64,000 bases of DNA. It comes from Syngnathus acus (Eukaryota > Chordata > Actinopteri > Syngnathiformes > Syngnathidae). The number at the start of each line of letters is the position of its first letter. The stretch's first letter is position 1. Below, piece after piece: positions 12,588 through 23,615 of this stretch. A model generated the notes under the pieces. The model was not told where the DNA came from. It worked only from the letters and a program-made list of their open reading frames with translations, and made no database searches. The translations under genes and the position numbers were made by a program. The stretch spans positions 8,364,501 to 8,428,500 of the forward strand of contig NC_051094.1 in the NCBI RefSeq assembly GCF_901709675.1, given 5' to 3'.

Positions 12588-14645
12588 ATGGCGACGGAAA
12601 GAAACGGAAGGGAGCTTTTTACCATTTTGGAAACGAGCGCGGATACAGAAAGTAGTGCGGCGAGCGACGGGCAAGAGTACCCACTAAATCTTTCTGCCGA
12701 TGTGAAGTGGTTTGAAATTCCGTACAAAAAGCCAGACTCGGACGAGGAAGACGGAGCGCGGGAGGAGGAGGAGGACGACGAAGACGAGGAGGAAGAGGAG
12801 GACGGTGTCAGCGGCGGCGTGGGGGAGAATGGCTCCGCGAATGCGGCGGCGGCGGCTAGCAGCCTTGTGGCCGGGGCAGGCTGCAACATCATTTTAGTGA
12901 CTGGGAGCAATGGACTCAAGCATGACGAGGAGGACAACTCGGAGGAGTGCTACTATTCCACCTCCACTAACTGCTCCGATGCCGCCTCGAACGACTCTGA
13001 CCTCGATTTCTCCGATTTGGAGGAAGAGGAGGAGGAGCGAGCGAGCTTTCTCGGCTACGATGAAGACTTGTTCGAGGAGTGCACGTCTCCAGACTTCTGG
13101 GGCGAACCGGACCAGGTGATTTCTACCGAGACTTTCAGTGCTTCCAGCGGCCCTCAGCACTCGCTGGGGGACGACGCCGAGCCCCGTGACTATTTCCGGA
13201 TACTCTTCCCAGATTCGCTTTTTGAACACATGGTGGAACAAACAAACAACTACGCCCTCTATCGGCAAAGAAGGAGCGGCAAAACAGACCCACACTGGCA
13301 CCCGACCCACGCCAGGGAGATGAGAGCCTACGTGGGCCTCAACATCCTCATGGGCATCAATTGGCTGCCAGAAAGTGGCATGTACTGGGCCAGTGACATT
13401 TTCATAGGCAACGCTGGCTTTAAAAAAACCATGACCGCGAGGCGCTTCGAGAAGCTCACCCAGTACCTCCAGCTTTGCGACAGGGAGGCCGAGCCCGTGC
13501 GAGGCGAGCGTGGCTACGACGGCCTTTTCAAAATCCGGCCTCTCCTGGATGTGCTGGACAACACCATGTGGGATGCGTACACGCCCAACCGCTGTCTGAC
13601 CATAGACAAGAGCACCCTTGTCACCAAGGGGCGTTCTTCGCCCACGCACTCCATGCCCTCTAAGCCTTTGCGGAAAGGCTTGAGCGTGTGGATGCTGTGT
13701 GACTCACGCTCGGGCTACTGCCACCGGGCCAAGATTCACGTCGGCCGGCCCAGTGAGGACCGTGCGCTGGTGCTGCAGGGCTACCGGGTGGTCACCTCCC
13801 TCGTGCGTGGTCTGGAGGGTCAATACCACCACCTCTTCTTGGACAGCTTGTTCAACTCGGTGCCCCTCCTCCAGAGACTGCTGAAGGACGGACTGTACGC
13901 CTGCGGGCCCACCCATTCGGAGCGCAAAGGATTCCCTGAGGTCCTCCGCCCTCAAAATGTGGGCAAGCTGTCACAGGGGGAGTTCTATCAGTGCCAGCGT
14001 GGCAACCTGGTTGCGACGGTGACACGAGACGTCAAAGTCGTCAGCTGCTTGTCCACAAACTCCGCGCCAGGGATTGTGGGTATCAGCCCAGGGGAGCAGC
14101 GTGACGGCGAGATGGACGGTGAGGGGGACAGCGACAGCATGGAGAGCTCAGGTTTGTCTTTCGGCCTCCCAAGGCCACTCCCCTTGTTGCTGTACCAGGA
14201 GAACATGAGGGGAGTGGACTTGTGCGACCAGCTGAGGGAGTGCTACCAGGTGGGCCGGCCGTGCTGGAAGTGGTGGCGCTACTTCCTGTGGTTCTACGTC
14301 AACGTGTGCATCGTCAACGCCTACGTCCTCCTGAGAGAAAGCAGAGGGGCCACGCCGCCGGCCGGCCTCAACGGGAAGCAGCACACCCAGCGCCACTTCC
14401 GGGTGCGGCTGGCCCAGCAGCTCATCGGAGACTACCAGGGTGCGAGGGGCATGGAGCGGGCGGCCCGCAAGAGGCACGCTGACTCGCCCATCGAGTACGG
14501 ACACCGCCTGGAGCGCATGTCGGAACGCTCACGGCGCTGCAGGAACTGCACCAACAAGGGACTACGGCATGAGAGCGTGTTTGGATGCAAGATATGCAAT
14601 GTCCATCTATGCAGAGGAGGCTGCTTCTCTGAGTTTCATAAATGA
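12588..14645 (+). CDS. piggyBac transposable element-derived protein, single exon, putative domesticated transposase
   Basis: Uninterrupted 685-codon ORF from an ATG to TGA. Residues about 50-72 and 137-151 are strongly acidic. The DDE_Tnp_1_7 (piggyBac transposase) core starts near residue 201 (DYFRILFPDSLFEHMVEQTN). The three catalytic aspartates of the family appear kept: D340 in CLTIDKSTL, D419 in HHLFLDSLFNSVPLL and D544 in MRGVDLCDQL, with the extra D547. Spacing of the first two (79) is close to that of insect piggyBac (about 78). A C-terminal Cys/His zinc-binding region follows (C651, C654, C667, C670, H673, C675, C679, H684). An insertion rich in Asp/Glu/Ser (about 500-523) sits before the third Asp. 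No terminal inverted repeats or TTAA target duplication could be seen, and AATAAA signals occur at 14794 and 14981, which fits a host gene more than a young transposon. It differs from PGBD5 in having no introns and keeping the Asp triad. Activity is unknown. Confidence 0.85.
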   Translation: MATERNGRELFTILETSADTESSAASDGQEYPLNLSADVKWFEIPYKKPDSDEEDGAREEEEDDEDEEEEEDGVSGGVGENGSANAAAAASSLVAGAGCNIILVTGSNGLKHDEEDNSEECYYSTSTNCSDAASNDSDLDFSDLEEEEEERASFLGYDEDLFEECTSPDFWGEPDQVISTETFSASSGPQHSLGDDAEPRDYFRILFPDSLFEHMVEQTNNYALYRQRRSGKTDPHWHPTHAREMRAYVGLNILMGINWLPESGMYWASDIFIGNAGFKKTMTARRFEKLTQYLQLCDREAEPVRGERGYDGLFKIRPLLDVLDNTMWDAYTPNRCLTIDKSTLVTKGRSSPTHSMPSKPLRKGLSVWMLCDSRSGYCHRAKIHVGRPSEDRALVLQGYRVVTSLVRGLEGQYHHLFLDSLFNSVPLLQRLLKDGLYACGPTHSERKGFPEVLRPQNVGKLSQGEFYQCQRGNLVATVTRDVKVVSCLSTNSAPGIVGISPGEQRDGEMDGEGDSDSMESSGLSFGLPRPLPLLLYQENMRGVDLCDQLRECYQVGRPCWKWWRYFLWFYVNVCIVNAYVLLRESRGATPPAGLNGKQHTQRHFRVRLAQQLIGDYQGARGMERAARKRHADSPIEYGHRLERMSERSRRCRNCTNKGLRHESVFGCKICNVHLCRGGCFSEFHK

Positions 14646-17357
14646 ACTATTTTGGAAAAGATCTTTTCTCTATAATCATCTCATGTCAAGGGATTTTTTT
14701 CATAATCAACCCATTTTTAATTCCAAAGGCCACCACTACAAGTCATTCACTTTTGAGGTAGTTAGAAGTATTATTGCACGCATAACTAGAGACAATAAAC
14801 AAAGTACTGTATTTGAATTAGTGTAGAATGTTTGGGGGCATTGCCTTCTTGTAACACTGACTGAATTGCCTTGTCACCCTTTTTATATGTTTAAGGATTT
14901 TATATGAAAAAGTAGAACTTTTTTCTGCACCTACATTAGCTCAATGAGCGTTAACATGGAACGCTTAACTCTCGTTTTACAATAAATGCTCATTATGATG
15001 TACACCTGATTGAACTAGTGTCTTTTGTGTGCCACACTTTTTAATGCCTGCTTAAGAAGTCAATGAATCCTTGCTCTTTCCAGTATGGAGCTGATGTGTT
15101 GTCACACTCACATCTTGGAGCAATTAATGACTGAAAAAAAAGCCTCAAGCATCTCCTGCCAGAGGATCGAGTAAGGCCATTTCTTACACACAAGGTCCAA
15201 AAGTGTTTCGTAGTGGCAATGACTGTGAGAACAGCAAATACATAATAGAGTTTAAGTCGAGAGTTTGTGTGTGAAATAGGGCATGAATGAGATCAGCATT
15301 TACATTTAGTTGAGATTCTTTTGAGTGACACATTTTTATTGTGCTTGTAGTTTGCATTGGTTTAAAACAGCTCTGCACCATACTGAAAGCTGTTTGATGT
15401 TTTATTCCACGAGGGTCATGTGTATATTATAAGTGTCATTCAAATCAAATAGATGATGTAATGCAGTTTTACGCCACTCGATGTCATTAAAGAGGTGATA
15501 ATGTTGTAGCTGGTAGTGCAAGACTTTGAGAAGTTAGATTTATTGCACCAAATAATGATTGACCTGGAGAATGGTATATTCGTCAAAAAATTATAATTAA
15601 AGCAGCAAGATGTCTGATATTTTATGTTAATATCACACTGTTAATACAATGTTTTGCAATTTCTTTCCATCATTGTTTTTTTTCTTCCAACTAAACATAC
15701 CCATTCAACAACTATTTGCCAGACCAGAATTTGTATTACTGCATCTGAGCCACGTTGCCAGAAATACAAATTTTAACTATGAGAAATGCATTCAACGCAT
15801 CAGATATGTCATATATTACTCTTTTACTTCAAGTGTAACTCCTCCTTTTACTAAATGATTTCAAAGAGGGCAAACGTTTAAGCCCTAACCCTAACCCACT
15901 CTTGCTTTTGAGCTCTTTCAGACAAAAGCAGACTTTAAATGCTACAAGCAGGAAAAGATGGGCACTGCGAGGTCCTGTTGCACACAACCTCGACTGCGCG
16001 ACGCCCTCTCCTTCCTCCCTTGGCTATTATAAGGCCGGGAGAGCGTTAGTCAACTGGACGCCCATCCCGCTGATCTGCGGGAGCCCCATGGGGAGTTACC
16101 ATGGCAACGGCGGCTGGTGAAGACAGGGAGACGCCAGCAGGCCCACATGGTTGTCATGGTACTAACTCTGGATGTGGGAGGTGCCAGAAGCTGCACCGCC
16201 TTCCCTATTTTCCCAAAGTAGCCGCTGTGTGCGTCCCTGCGTGTGCGCAAAAGAGAGCGAAGGAGCCAGAGAAGGAGCCAGAGTTACCGGGCAGGCTCTA
16301 CATACTGCTGCCCACGCAATACTCCCTCCCATCGTACTTCCAAAGACGTTATCATGCATTTGTAGAATTTAGGGATGTAGTATTAGTAAGATGTCACATT
16401 ACCCAAGATGCTGCTATGGAAACAAAAGTCAAGGGTTACCCAAATTTATGAATATTAACGAAGACAATGAGGCGTGTCGGAGGTTTCCCAAAGTATTTGT
16501 TTGTTTGGGGCGGAGGGCTCTGGCATGATGACCAATTTAAACTAGAGCCTGACCGATTATACCGATTAAATCGGCCAAATAAAGATCTTTTCAAATTGAT
16601 CAACACTGGCCCAAATTAGGCCGATTATTCTATCGGTCTCTCGTAAAACGGTATATTCATGGTGCAGTACTTACACTGTTTGTCCGCTAGGTAGAGCTGT
16701 TACTTCATTTAAGCCTCAATTCCTCTCAGTAACCCAACCAGTTTGTCCGGCTTTTGTTTCCGCCGCATTGCTAAGGTTCTAAAGCGGTTCAACCTGAACG
16801 GCGTGTCCAATCTTAAGTACAAGATCAGCGGTGTTTCTAAACTCATTTATAAACGGATTCATTTTATTGAATTAATTAATATCCCAAGGTTTAAGGCTTA
16901 TTTCTTTGTTATTTCTGGATGTTTTTGTCCCTAAATTTTTCTCAGTTTCAAAATTCAAAAGAATATTAAAGGCCAAAAGTATTGTAAAACAAAATGAAAA
17001 CAAAAGACTCTCTTCTGATTAATTCCCTCCCTGCTTGTCTTGCATGAGCCGCTTTTTCAAAAAAAAAAAAAAAAAAAAAAATGCAGCAAATTGTGTTACG
17101 GCAGAGATTTTTTTTTTTTGTCAGAGAGGTAGCTTGGGGGGGAAAACCCAATTGCAACAATCATTACAATTTTGTATTTTGAAGTATACCAAACCCAAAT
17201 TTTACAGCTCAATGTGGCCACCACCTCACTAGGACTGATTTCCAATCTAACCGTTTATGTATGATAGTAGGTCAACCAAACATGCCTGTTTTTATTATTT
17301 ATTACGTTTTGTTTTTAGTCAACAAAACATTGCATTCATACAAACATCCTCAGAATA
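14646..17357. other. 3' UTR of the piggyBac-derived gene and intergenic DNA
   Basis: Polyadenylation signals AATAAA at 14794-14799 and 14981-14986 probably end the preceding gene. The rest is AT-rich with no supported gene. It holds a short CCCTAA run near 15884-15898, a repeat piece with alternating ACCGATTA / ATCGGCC words near 16545-16645, and an A-run near 17058-17080. Confidence 0.5.
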
Positions 17358-18221
17358 ACTTCCTAAAGTGATTCGTTCTTTTTTCAGTTCATATAACTTC
17401 AACCAGTAGGTGTCGGTGATGCGCATTGAAGCTGGTGCCACCTCGCCGTAAAACAAAACGAAGAAGAACATGACGTAACTTCCTGTTCACGAACGAGTCT
17501 TGAATTGTATTTCCCGTTCACCGACTGAACGGATTTGTGAGTGAACGAGTCAGTGAGTGAGTGATTTGCATTTCCAGTTCATCGCGAGAACGGATCAGTG
17601 AGGCAACGAATCCTCACTTTCCCGTTCGCGAACGAGTTAATGGGTGAACTTTCTTCCCGTGCATCAACGGATCAGTCAGTGAACGTGTTGCGTCTCCTGG
17701 CGTGAACTATGTAAACCAGAATGTAGATTTACGATTTGCCAAGAAAGAAAGAACCATTCACTGAATCACCACTTCTTTTATGCACGTTTTCTCCAAGCTA
17801 ACGGATAACTTTATTGCATGAAGGGATGCGCCGTTATGCAAAAACGGGGAGATTATGCTTCTCTTTGGGTAATCTTGATTTTATAACACTTGTAGTAGTT
17901 TTTAAATAACGTGTATGCATATATACGCCTAAATATTGTTATCCAATATAATCTACTGCAATTTCACATTAGATTGCTGGTTTGAAATTTACTTTTATTA
18001 TTATTTTCAAATAAATATTTGTTAAAACTTGTCTGGTGTTTTATTCCTTGTTTTATTTTATTTATTATATTTTATTGTTTTTTTATTTTATTTTTTATTT
18101 GTTTTTTATTTTATTTTTTATACACCTCATGGACACTTCAATAGGTACACTACACAAGGTAAAAAAAAAAAAGAGTAAATAAATAAAGGGTTAATTGCAC
18201 AATAAAAACACATTTACACCT

Positions 18222-18276
18222 GGGATCGAACCAAGGTCTTACCGAGCTAGAGCCCGTGTCATTATCCAGTCAGCTA
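18222..18276 (-). repeat. tRNA-like pol III promoter segment in the left arm (SINE-like)
   Basis: Read on the - strand, TAGCTGACTGG (18266-18276) resembles a pol III A box and GGTTCGATCCC (18222-18232) a B box. Spacing is tRNA-like. It is not a credible functional tRNA because the acceptor stem is not evident. Confidence 0.5.
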
Positions 18277-18349
18277 TTTCGGCCGAGAAGCCTGTGGTCG
18301 ACTGCACTGTTTTATACTAGTGATGTGCATTCCCGTTCTCGAACTGAGG

Positions 18350-20753
18350 TGGCCTGTTATTAGGTACACTTGAAAATGGCGGTGTACCTATTGGAGTGTC
18401 CGTGTGATTTCCTCGTTAAGTGCACCTGCGTGAAAAGGTTTAGCTCCTGCGGAACGTGAAAGTGACCAAAAACTTTTCACGCAGGTGCGCTTAACGAGGG
18501 TCACTTGGAAAACATGTTGGAACGCAGCCCCAAGGACTAGAGCTTGACACCTGTGACCTTTGACCATGATATTTCCCTAATAAAGTGGCCTGTTATTAGG
18601 TACACTTGAAAATGGCGGTGTACCTAATGGAGTGTCCGTGTGATTCCCTCGTTAAGCGCACCTGCGTGAAAACTTTTAGCTCCTGCGGAACGTGAAAGTG
18701 ACCAAAAACTTTTCACGCAGGTGCGCTTAACGAGGGTCACTTGGAAAACATGTTGGAACGCGGCCCCAAGGACTAGAGCTTGACACTGTGACCTTTGACC
18801 ATGATATTTCCCTAATAAAGTGGCCTGTTATTAGGTACACTTGAAGATGGCGGTGTACCTAATGGAGTGTCCGTGTGATTCCCTCGTTAAGCGCACCTGC
18901 GTGAAAACTTTTAGCTCCTGCGGAATGTGAAAGTGACCAAAAACTTTTCACGCAGGTGCGCTTAACGAGGGTCACTTGGAAAACATGTTGGAACGCGGCC
19001 CGAGGACTCGAGCTTGACACCTGTGACCTTTGGCCATGATATTTCCCTAATAAAGTGGCCTGTTATTAGGTACACTTGAAAATGGCGGTGTACCTAATGG
19101 AGTGTCCGTGTGATTCCCTCGTTAAGCGCACCTGCGTGAAAACTTTTAGCTCCTGCGGAACGTGAAAGTGACCAAAACTTTTCACGCAGGTGCGCTTAAC
19201 GAGGGTCACTTGGAAAACATGTTGGAACGCGGCCCCAAGGACTAGAGCTTGACACCTGTGACCTTTGACCATGATATTTCCCGAATAAAGTGGCCTGTTA
19301 TTAGGTACACTTGAAAATGATGGTGTACCTAATGGAGTGTCCGTGTGATTCCCTCGTTAAGCGCACCTGCGTGAAAACTTTTAGCTCCTGCGGAACGTGA
19401 AAGTGACCAAAAACTTTTCACGCAGGTGCGCTTAACGAGGGTCACTTGGAAAACATGTTGGAACGCGGCCCCAAGGACTAGAGCTTGACACCTGTGACCT
19501 TTGACCATGATATTTCCCTAATAAAGTGGCCTGTTATTAGGTACACTTGAAAATGGCGGTGTACCTAATGGAGTGTCCGTGTGATTCCCTCGTTAAGCGC
19601 ACCTGCGTGAAAACTTTTAGCTCCTGCGGAACGTGAAAGTGACCAAAACTTTTCACGCAGGTGCGCTTAACGAGGGTCACTTGGAAAACATGTTGGAACG
19701 CGGCCCCAAGGACTAGAGCTTGACACCTGTGACCTTTGACCATGATATTTCCCTAATAAAGTGGCCTGTTATTAGGTACACTTGAAAATGGCGGTGTACC
19801 TAATGGAGTGTCCGTGTGATTCCCTCGTTAAGCGCACCTGCGTGAAAACTTTTAGCTCCTGCGGAACGTGAAAGTGACCAAAACTTTTCACGCAGGTGCG
19901 CTTAACGAGGGTCACTTGGAAAACATGTTGGAACGCGGCCCCAAGGACTAGAGCTTGACACCTGTGACCTTTGACCATGATATTTCCCTAATAAAGTGGC
20001 CTGTTATTAGGTACACTTGAAAATGGCGGTGTACCTAATGGAGTGTCCGTGTGATTCCCTCGTTAAGCGCACCTGCGTGAAAACTTTCAGCTCCTGCGGA
20101 ACGTGAAAGTGACCAAAAACTTTTCACGCAGGTGCGCTTAACGAGGGTCACTTGGAAAACATGTTGGAACGCGGCCCGAGGACTCGAGCTTGACACCTGT
20201 GACCTTTGACCATGATATTTCCCTAATAAAGTGGCCTGTTATTAGGTACACTTGAAAATGGCGGTGTACCTAATGGAGTGTCCGTGTGATTCCCTCGTTA
20301 AGCGCACCTGTGTGAAAACTTTTAGCTCCTGCGGAACGTGAAAGTGACCAAAACTTTTCACGCAGGTGCGCTTAACGAGGGTCACTTGGAAAACATGTTG
20401 GAACGCGGCCCGAGGACTCGAGCTTGACACCTGTGACCTTTGACCATGATATTTCCCTAATAAAGTGGCCTGTTATTAGGTACACTTGAAAATGGCGGTG
20501 TACCTAATGGAGTGTCCGTGTGATTCCCTCGTTAAGCGCACCTGCGTGAAAACTTTTAGCTCCTGCGGAACGTGAAAGTGACCAAAACTTTTCACGCAGG
20601 TGCGCTTAACGAGGGTCACTTGGAAAACATGTTGGAACGCGGCCCGAGGACTCGAGCTTGACACCTGTGACCTTTGACCATGATATTTCCCTAATAAAGT
20701 GGCCTGGTATTAGGTACACTTGAAAATGGCGGTGTACCTAATGGAGTGTCCAA
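18350..20753. repeat. Satellite array of ten ~235-bp units plus a partial unit
   Basis: Units start with TGGCCTGTTATTAGGTACAC at 18350, 18586, 18821, 19056, 19291, 19527, 19762, 19997, 20232, 20466 and 20700 (partial), a period of 234-236 bp with few differences between copies. Each unit contains a short palindrome (11-nt arms, e.g. 18595-18605 with 18618-18628), a long hairpin with perfect 27-nt arms (e.g. 18646-18672 with 18710-18736), and a TGACCTTTGACC motif. A 68-codon - strand frame recurs in several copies only because the array repeats. Near-identity of units suggests recent amplification or homogenisation. Confidence 0.93.
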
Positions 20754-21044
20754 GTGACGTCACAGCTCAACCAGCCAATCACAAAGTGGGGGTGAGGGCG
20801 GGTGTGGCACTTTTCACTTTCACTTAAGCTTTTTCCTTAATGAAGTGGCCTGTGATTAGGTTCACCTCATGCACACTTCAATAGGTACACTACACGTGGT
20901 AAAAAAAAAAAAAGAATAAATAATTCGGTGAACGATTCTTTTGAACAAATCTTTTGAGTGAACCAATTCTAAGGATTCAGTTAACTGGAATGCACATCAC
21001 TAGTACAAATCAGTGCAGACGGGCCATGGAATGCCAGGTCGAAA

Positions 21045-21099
21045 TAGCCGACTGGTTAGTGACACTGGCTCTTGCTCGGAAGAAACTTGGTTCGATCCC
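21045..21099 (+). repeat. tRNA-like pol III promoter segment in the right arm (SINE-like)
   Basis: TAGCCGACTGG (21045-21055) and GGTTCGATCCC (21089-21099) form an A-box/B-box pair, the mirror image of the left-arm copy. Transcription from the two would run outward from the satellite. Confidence 0.5.
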
Positions 21100-22229
21100 A
21101 GGTTTGATCGCAATGTGCGGACATTGGTGCTTTAATTTTGTAGTTGTTGGACTGTAGATGGTGTTATACCGAATGTGTTTGAATAAAAGGTTGGAAAAAA
21201 AAAATCATTATGCCGACATTTGTTATTTTGGGGGACACCAACTCATATAACGTAAAACACATCATATACAGCAGTTAACATGTCAGATTTTTATATTTTA
21301 ATTGGCGAATATAAAAACAAGGAATAAAACACCAGACAAGTTTTAACATAATGTTTATTTAAAAAAAAAAAAAAAGTAAATTTCAAACCAGCAATCTAAT
21401 GTGAAATAACAGTAGATATATTGGCTAACAACATTTAGGCGTATCTATGCATACACGTTATTGAAAAACTACTACAAGTGTCATAAAATCAAGATGACCC
21501 AAAGAGTAGCATAATCTCCCCGTTGTTGCACAACAGCGCATCCCTTCATCCTTAAAGTTAGCCGTTAGCTTGGCGAAAACGTGCATAAAAGAAGTGGTGC
21601 TTCAGTGAGTGGTTCTTTCTTTCCTTGGCAAATCGTAAATCGACATTCTGGCTTCCATAGTTCACGCCAGGAGGGAGACGCAACACGTTCACTGACTGAT
21701 CCGTTGAGGCACGGGAAGGCAGTTCACCCGTTAACTCGTTCGCGAACGGGAAAGTCAGGATTCCTTCCCTCACTGATCCGTTCTTGCGATGAACTGGAAA
21801 TGCAAATCACACACTCACTGACACGTTCACTCACAGATCCGTTCTTTGGTGAACGGGAAATGCAATTCAAGACTCGTACGTGACCAGGAAATTACGTCAT
21901 TTTCTTCTTCGTTTTGTATTACGGCGAGGTGGCACCAGCTTCAATGCGCATTACCGACACCTACTGGTTGAAGTTATGTGAACTGAAAAAAGGACGAATC
22001 ACTTTAGGAAGTGATTCGTTCACTCTCATTCACTGAAAAAAATCGTTCTTTCGAAGTAACAAAAGTTGCTTTTTTTTTTTTTTTTTTTTACAGGTCTGTC
22101 TGAAAGCTTACAGAAGCCACTTCACAAAGCAGAGAATAGTTGTTCTAAATGACAATTCACTTTCTGTCACACAGATGCAATTACAAATGACAAATGTAAT
22201 CCGTAGGTATGCAAATACGTATTAATGGC

Positions 22230-22345
22230 GGTGTTTGTCCGTAGATGTGAGTGTGAGTGCGAACGATTGCAGGTCTGTGTGGTCTGCAACTGGCTGGTGA
22301 TCCCTTCAGGGTTTCCCGCCTACTGCTGGGAGTCAGTTGGGATAT
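22230..22345. repeat. LINE-tail-like fragment (same family as at 26060-26390)
   Basis: Words such as GTGAGTGTGAGTGCGAACG, TGGCTGGTGATCCCTTCAGGG and CCGCCTACTGCTGGGAGTCAG match the general pattern of an abundant fish LINE 3' tail. Identification is from memory of the consensus pattern. Confidence 0.4.
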
Positions 22346-22464
22346 GTGTTAGGGTTGACAATTTATTTTGATCATGATTATCTCGAAATGTTAATCAGAA
22401 TCTCCGGTCTTTTTTTTTTTAAACGTTTTTGTTTTTCTTTTAATTGTGTATGCTATTTTATGTT

Positions 22465-22525
22465 TGTACGGCGACCTTGAGTGCCTTGAAAGGCGCCTGA
22501 TAAATAAAATGTATTATTATTATTA
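22465..22525 (+). repeat. Short interspersed tail ending in an ATT microsatellite
   Basis: GTACGGCGACCTTGAGTGCC, AAAGGCGCCTGATAAATAAA and a terminal (ATT)n form a typical retroposon 3' tail. Confidence 0.4.
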
Positions 22526-23081
22526 GAATCGTTTAACTTTCCACTATCCCCTGACTCGTTGAAACTTTCCACATTCCCTTGAGTTGTTAAAACTTTGTGC
22601 AAACGTTCTTGCTTGGCTCATTGTCTAAAGATGCTCCACCAATTATCTGTTTACACAACTTTGTACAACAAAGAGATAAAACACTCTGCATTGACTAAAC
22701 CAGTTTGGACCCCAAAACCTGTTCACCCTCACCACTACCCTGTTTTTTTTCTCAATAAATAGTCTCTTGCAAGAGGCGAAAGTCACACTGCTTTCAGTTG
22801 CTCTTGTGTGATGGCTTTCTCCGCTTGCAAGCGTAAAATAGGCAAATTGTCTCACGTGTGGTTCTTGCTGAAAAGGTAGCGTGAGGAAACCTTTATCAAT
22901 CGGTTCCCACATGCCCGTGACCCTCGTGAGGTTAAGCGATTCAGATAATTGACGTATGGATTTGTTCTTTCTCTTCTGTATTGTACGTATAAGCCTAACC
23001 AGGGAGATTTTGACCTTTCCAACTTCCTAAAATGTTTACCGAGTAGAGAAATACTTTGGATGCGAATGGCACACATGATGA

Positions 23082-23615
23082 AAAGGTCAGTGGAATTTTC
23101 CCGGTAAGACCTATATCACATCCTAAATAATTACATCGTTCATTCGCTAACAGTTTTACTTTTCCTTCGTTTTTAAATGAGTGTTTTGTTGACTTTTCCA
23201 AATTGCCAAAATGACATTCCTTGATGTTTTTACTTTGAACAAACAAAGTTAATGGAAATGTACCTGAGACTTGTGGGACTTGTTCTATGAACTTGAATTG
23301 GAGACTCCACCCTCTACAAAATTTTCCACTCCAAATAGACTCTCATGAAAAGTGAGCTTCAGTCATTTCCCGTTTGACAGGTTTAGGTCCTGCTCCAGCT
23401 CTGTAGGGACACATTGTGCTTTTGCCTCACAATTGGAAGCACGCTCAGCGGTGCATTTTTGAGAAAAAATATTAAGGAGATGTTTTTTAGATGACCAACG
23501 AAGATTTCTTTGCAAAAAAAGGTAATGCATTTTCATCTACTCTAAGATTTGAAAGTTTTCCAACATTATTTCTTCTTGTGATTTTTAGGGCACACAGACA
23601 TACATGACTAAAAAA
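23082..23615 (+). repeat. Left copy of a local duplication containing a candidate first exon
   Basis: This block is repeated at 24363-25045 with good identity over several stretches, for example GCTTCAGTCATTTCCCGTTT and TTGTGCTTTTGCCTCACAAT. It holds an ATG at 23491 that opens MTNEDFFAKK and a GT donor after 23521, in the same phase as the first exon of the arrestin-like gene downstream. It could be an alternative first exon or the relic of a duplicated gene. Confidence 0.6.

Larger units (their letters stand above)
17358..22027. mobile_element. Large inverted-repeat (foldback-like) element with satellite core
   Basis: The left arm (about 17358-18345) reappears in reverse complement as the right arm (about 20985-22027). 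Matching stretches include CTTCCTAAAGTGATTCG at the outer ends, the CAGTAGGTGTCGG segment, the repeated GAACGGATCAGTGA-type words, GCATAAAAGAAGTGG and the inner GGAATGCACATCACTAG. The arms diverge in their middle. The core is a ~235-bp satellite. No transposase ORF is present, so this is a non-autonomous element or a composite of insertions. The inner words resemble hAT-type termini but no clean target duplication was found. Family assignment is uncertain. Confidence 0.7.

Noticed and set aside
19066-20664. Recurring 62-68-codon - strand ORF in several satellite units
   Set aside because: The same frame appears only because the DNA repeats; it overlaps the hairpins and has no domain, start context or splice partner.
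18222-21099. tRNA gene calls from the A/B boxes
   Set aside because: No convincing acceptor and anticodon stems; better read as SINE-like remnants.
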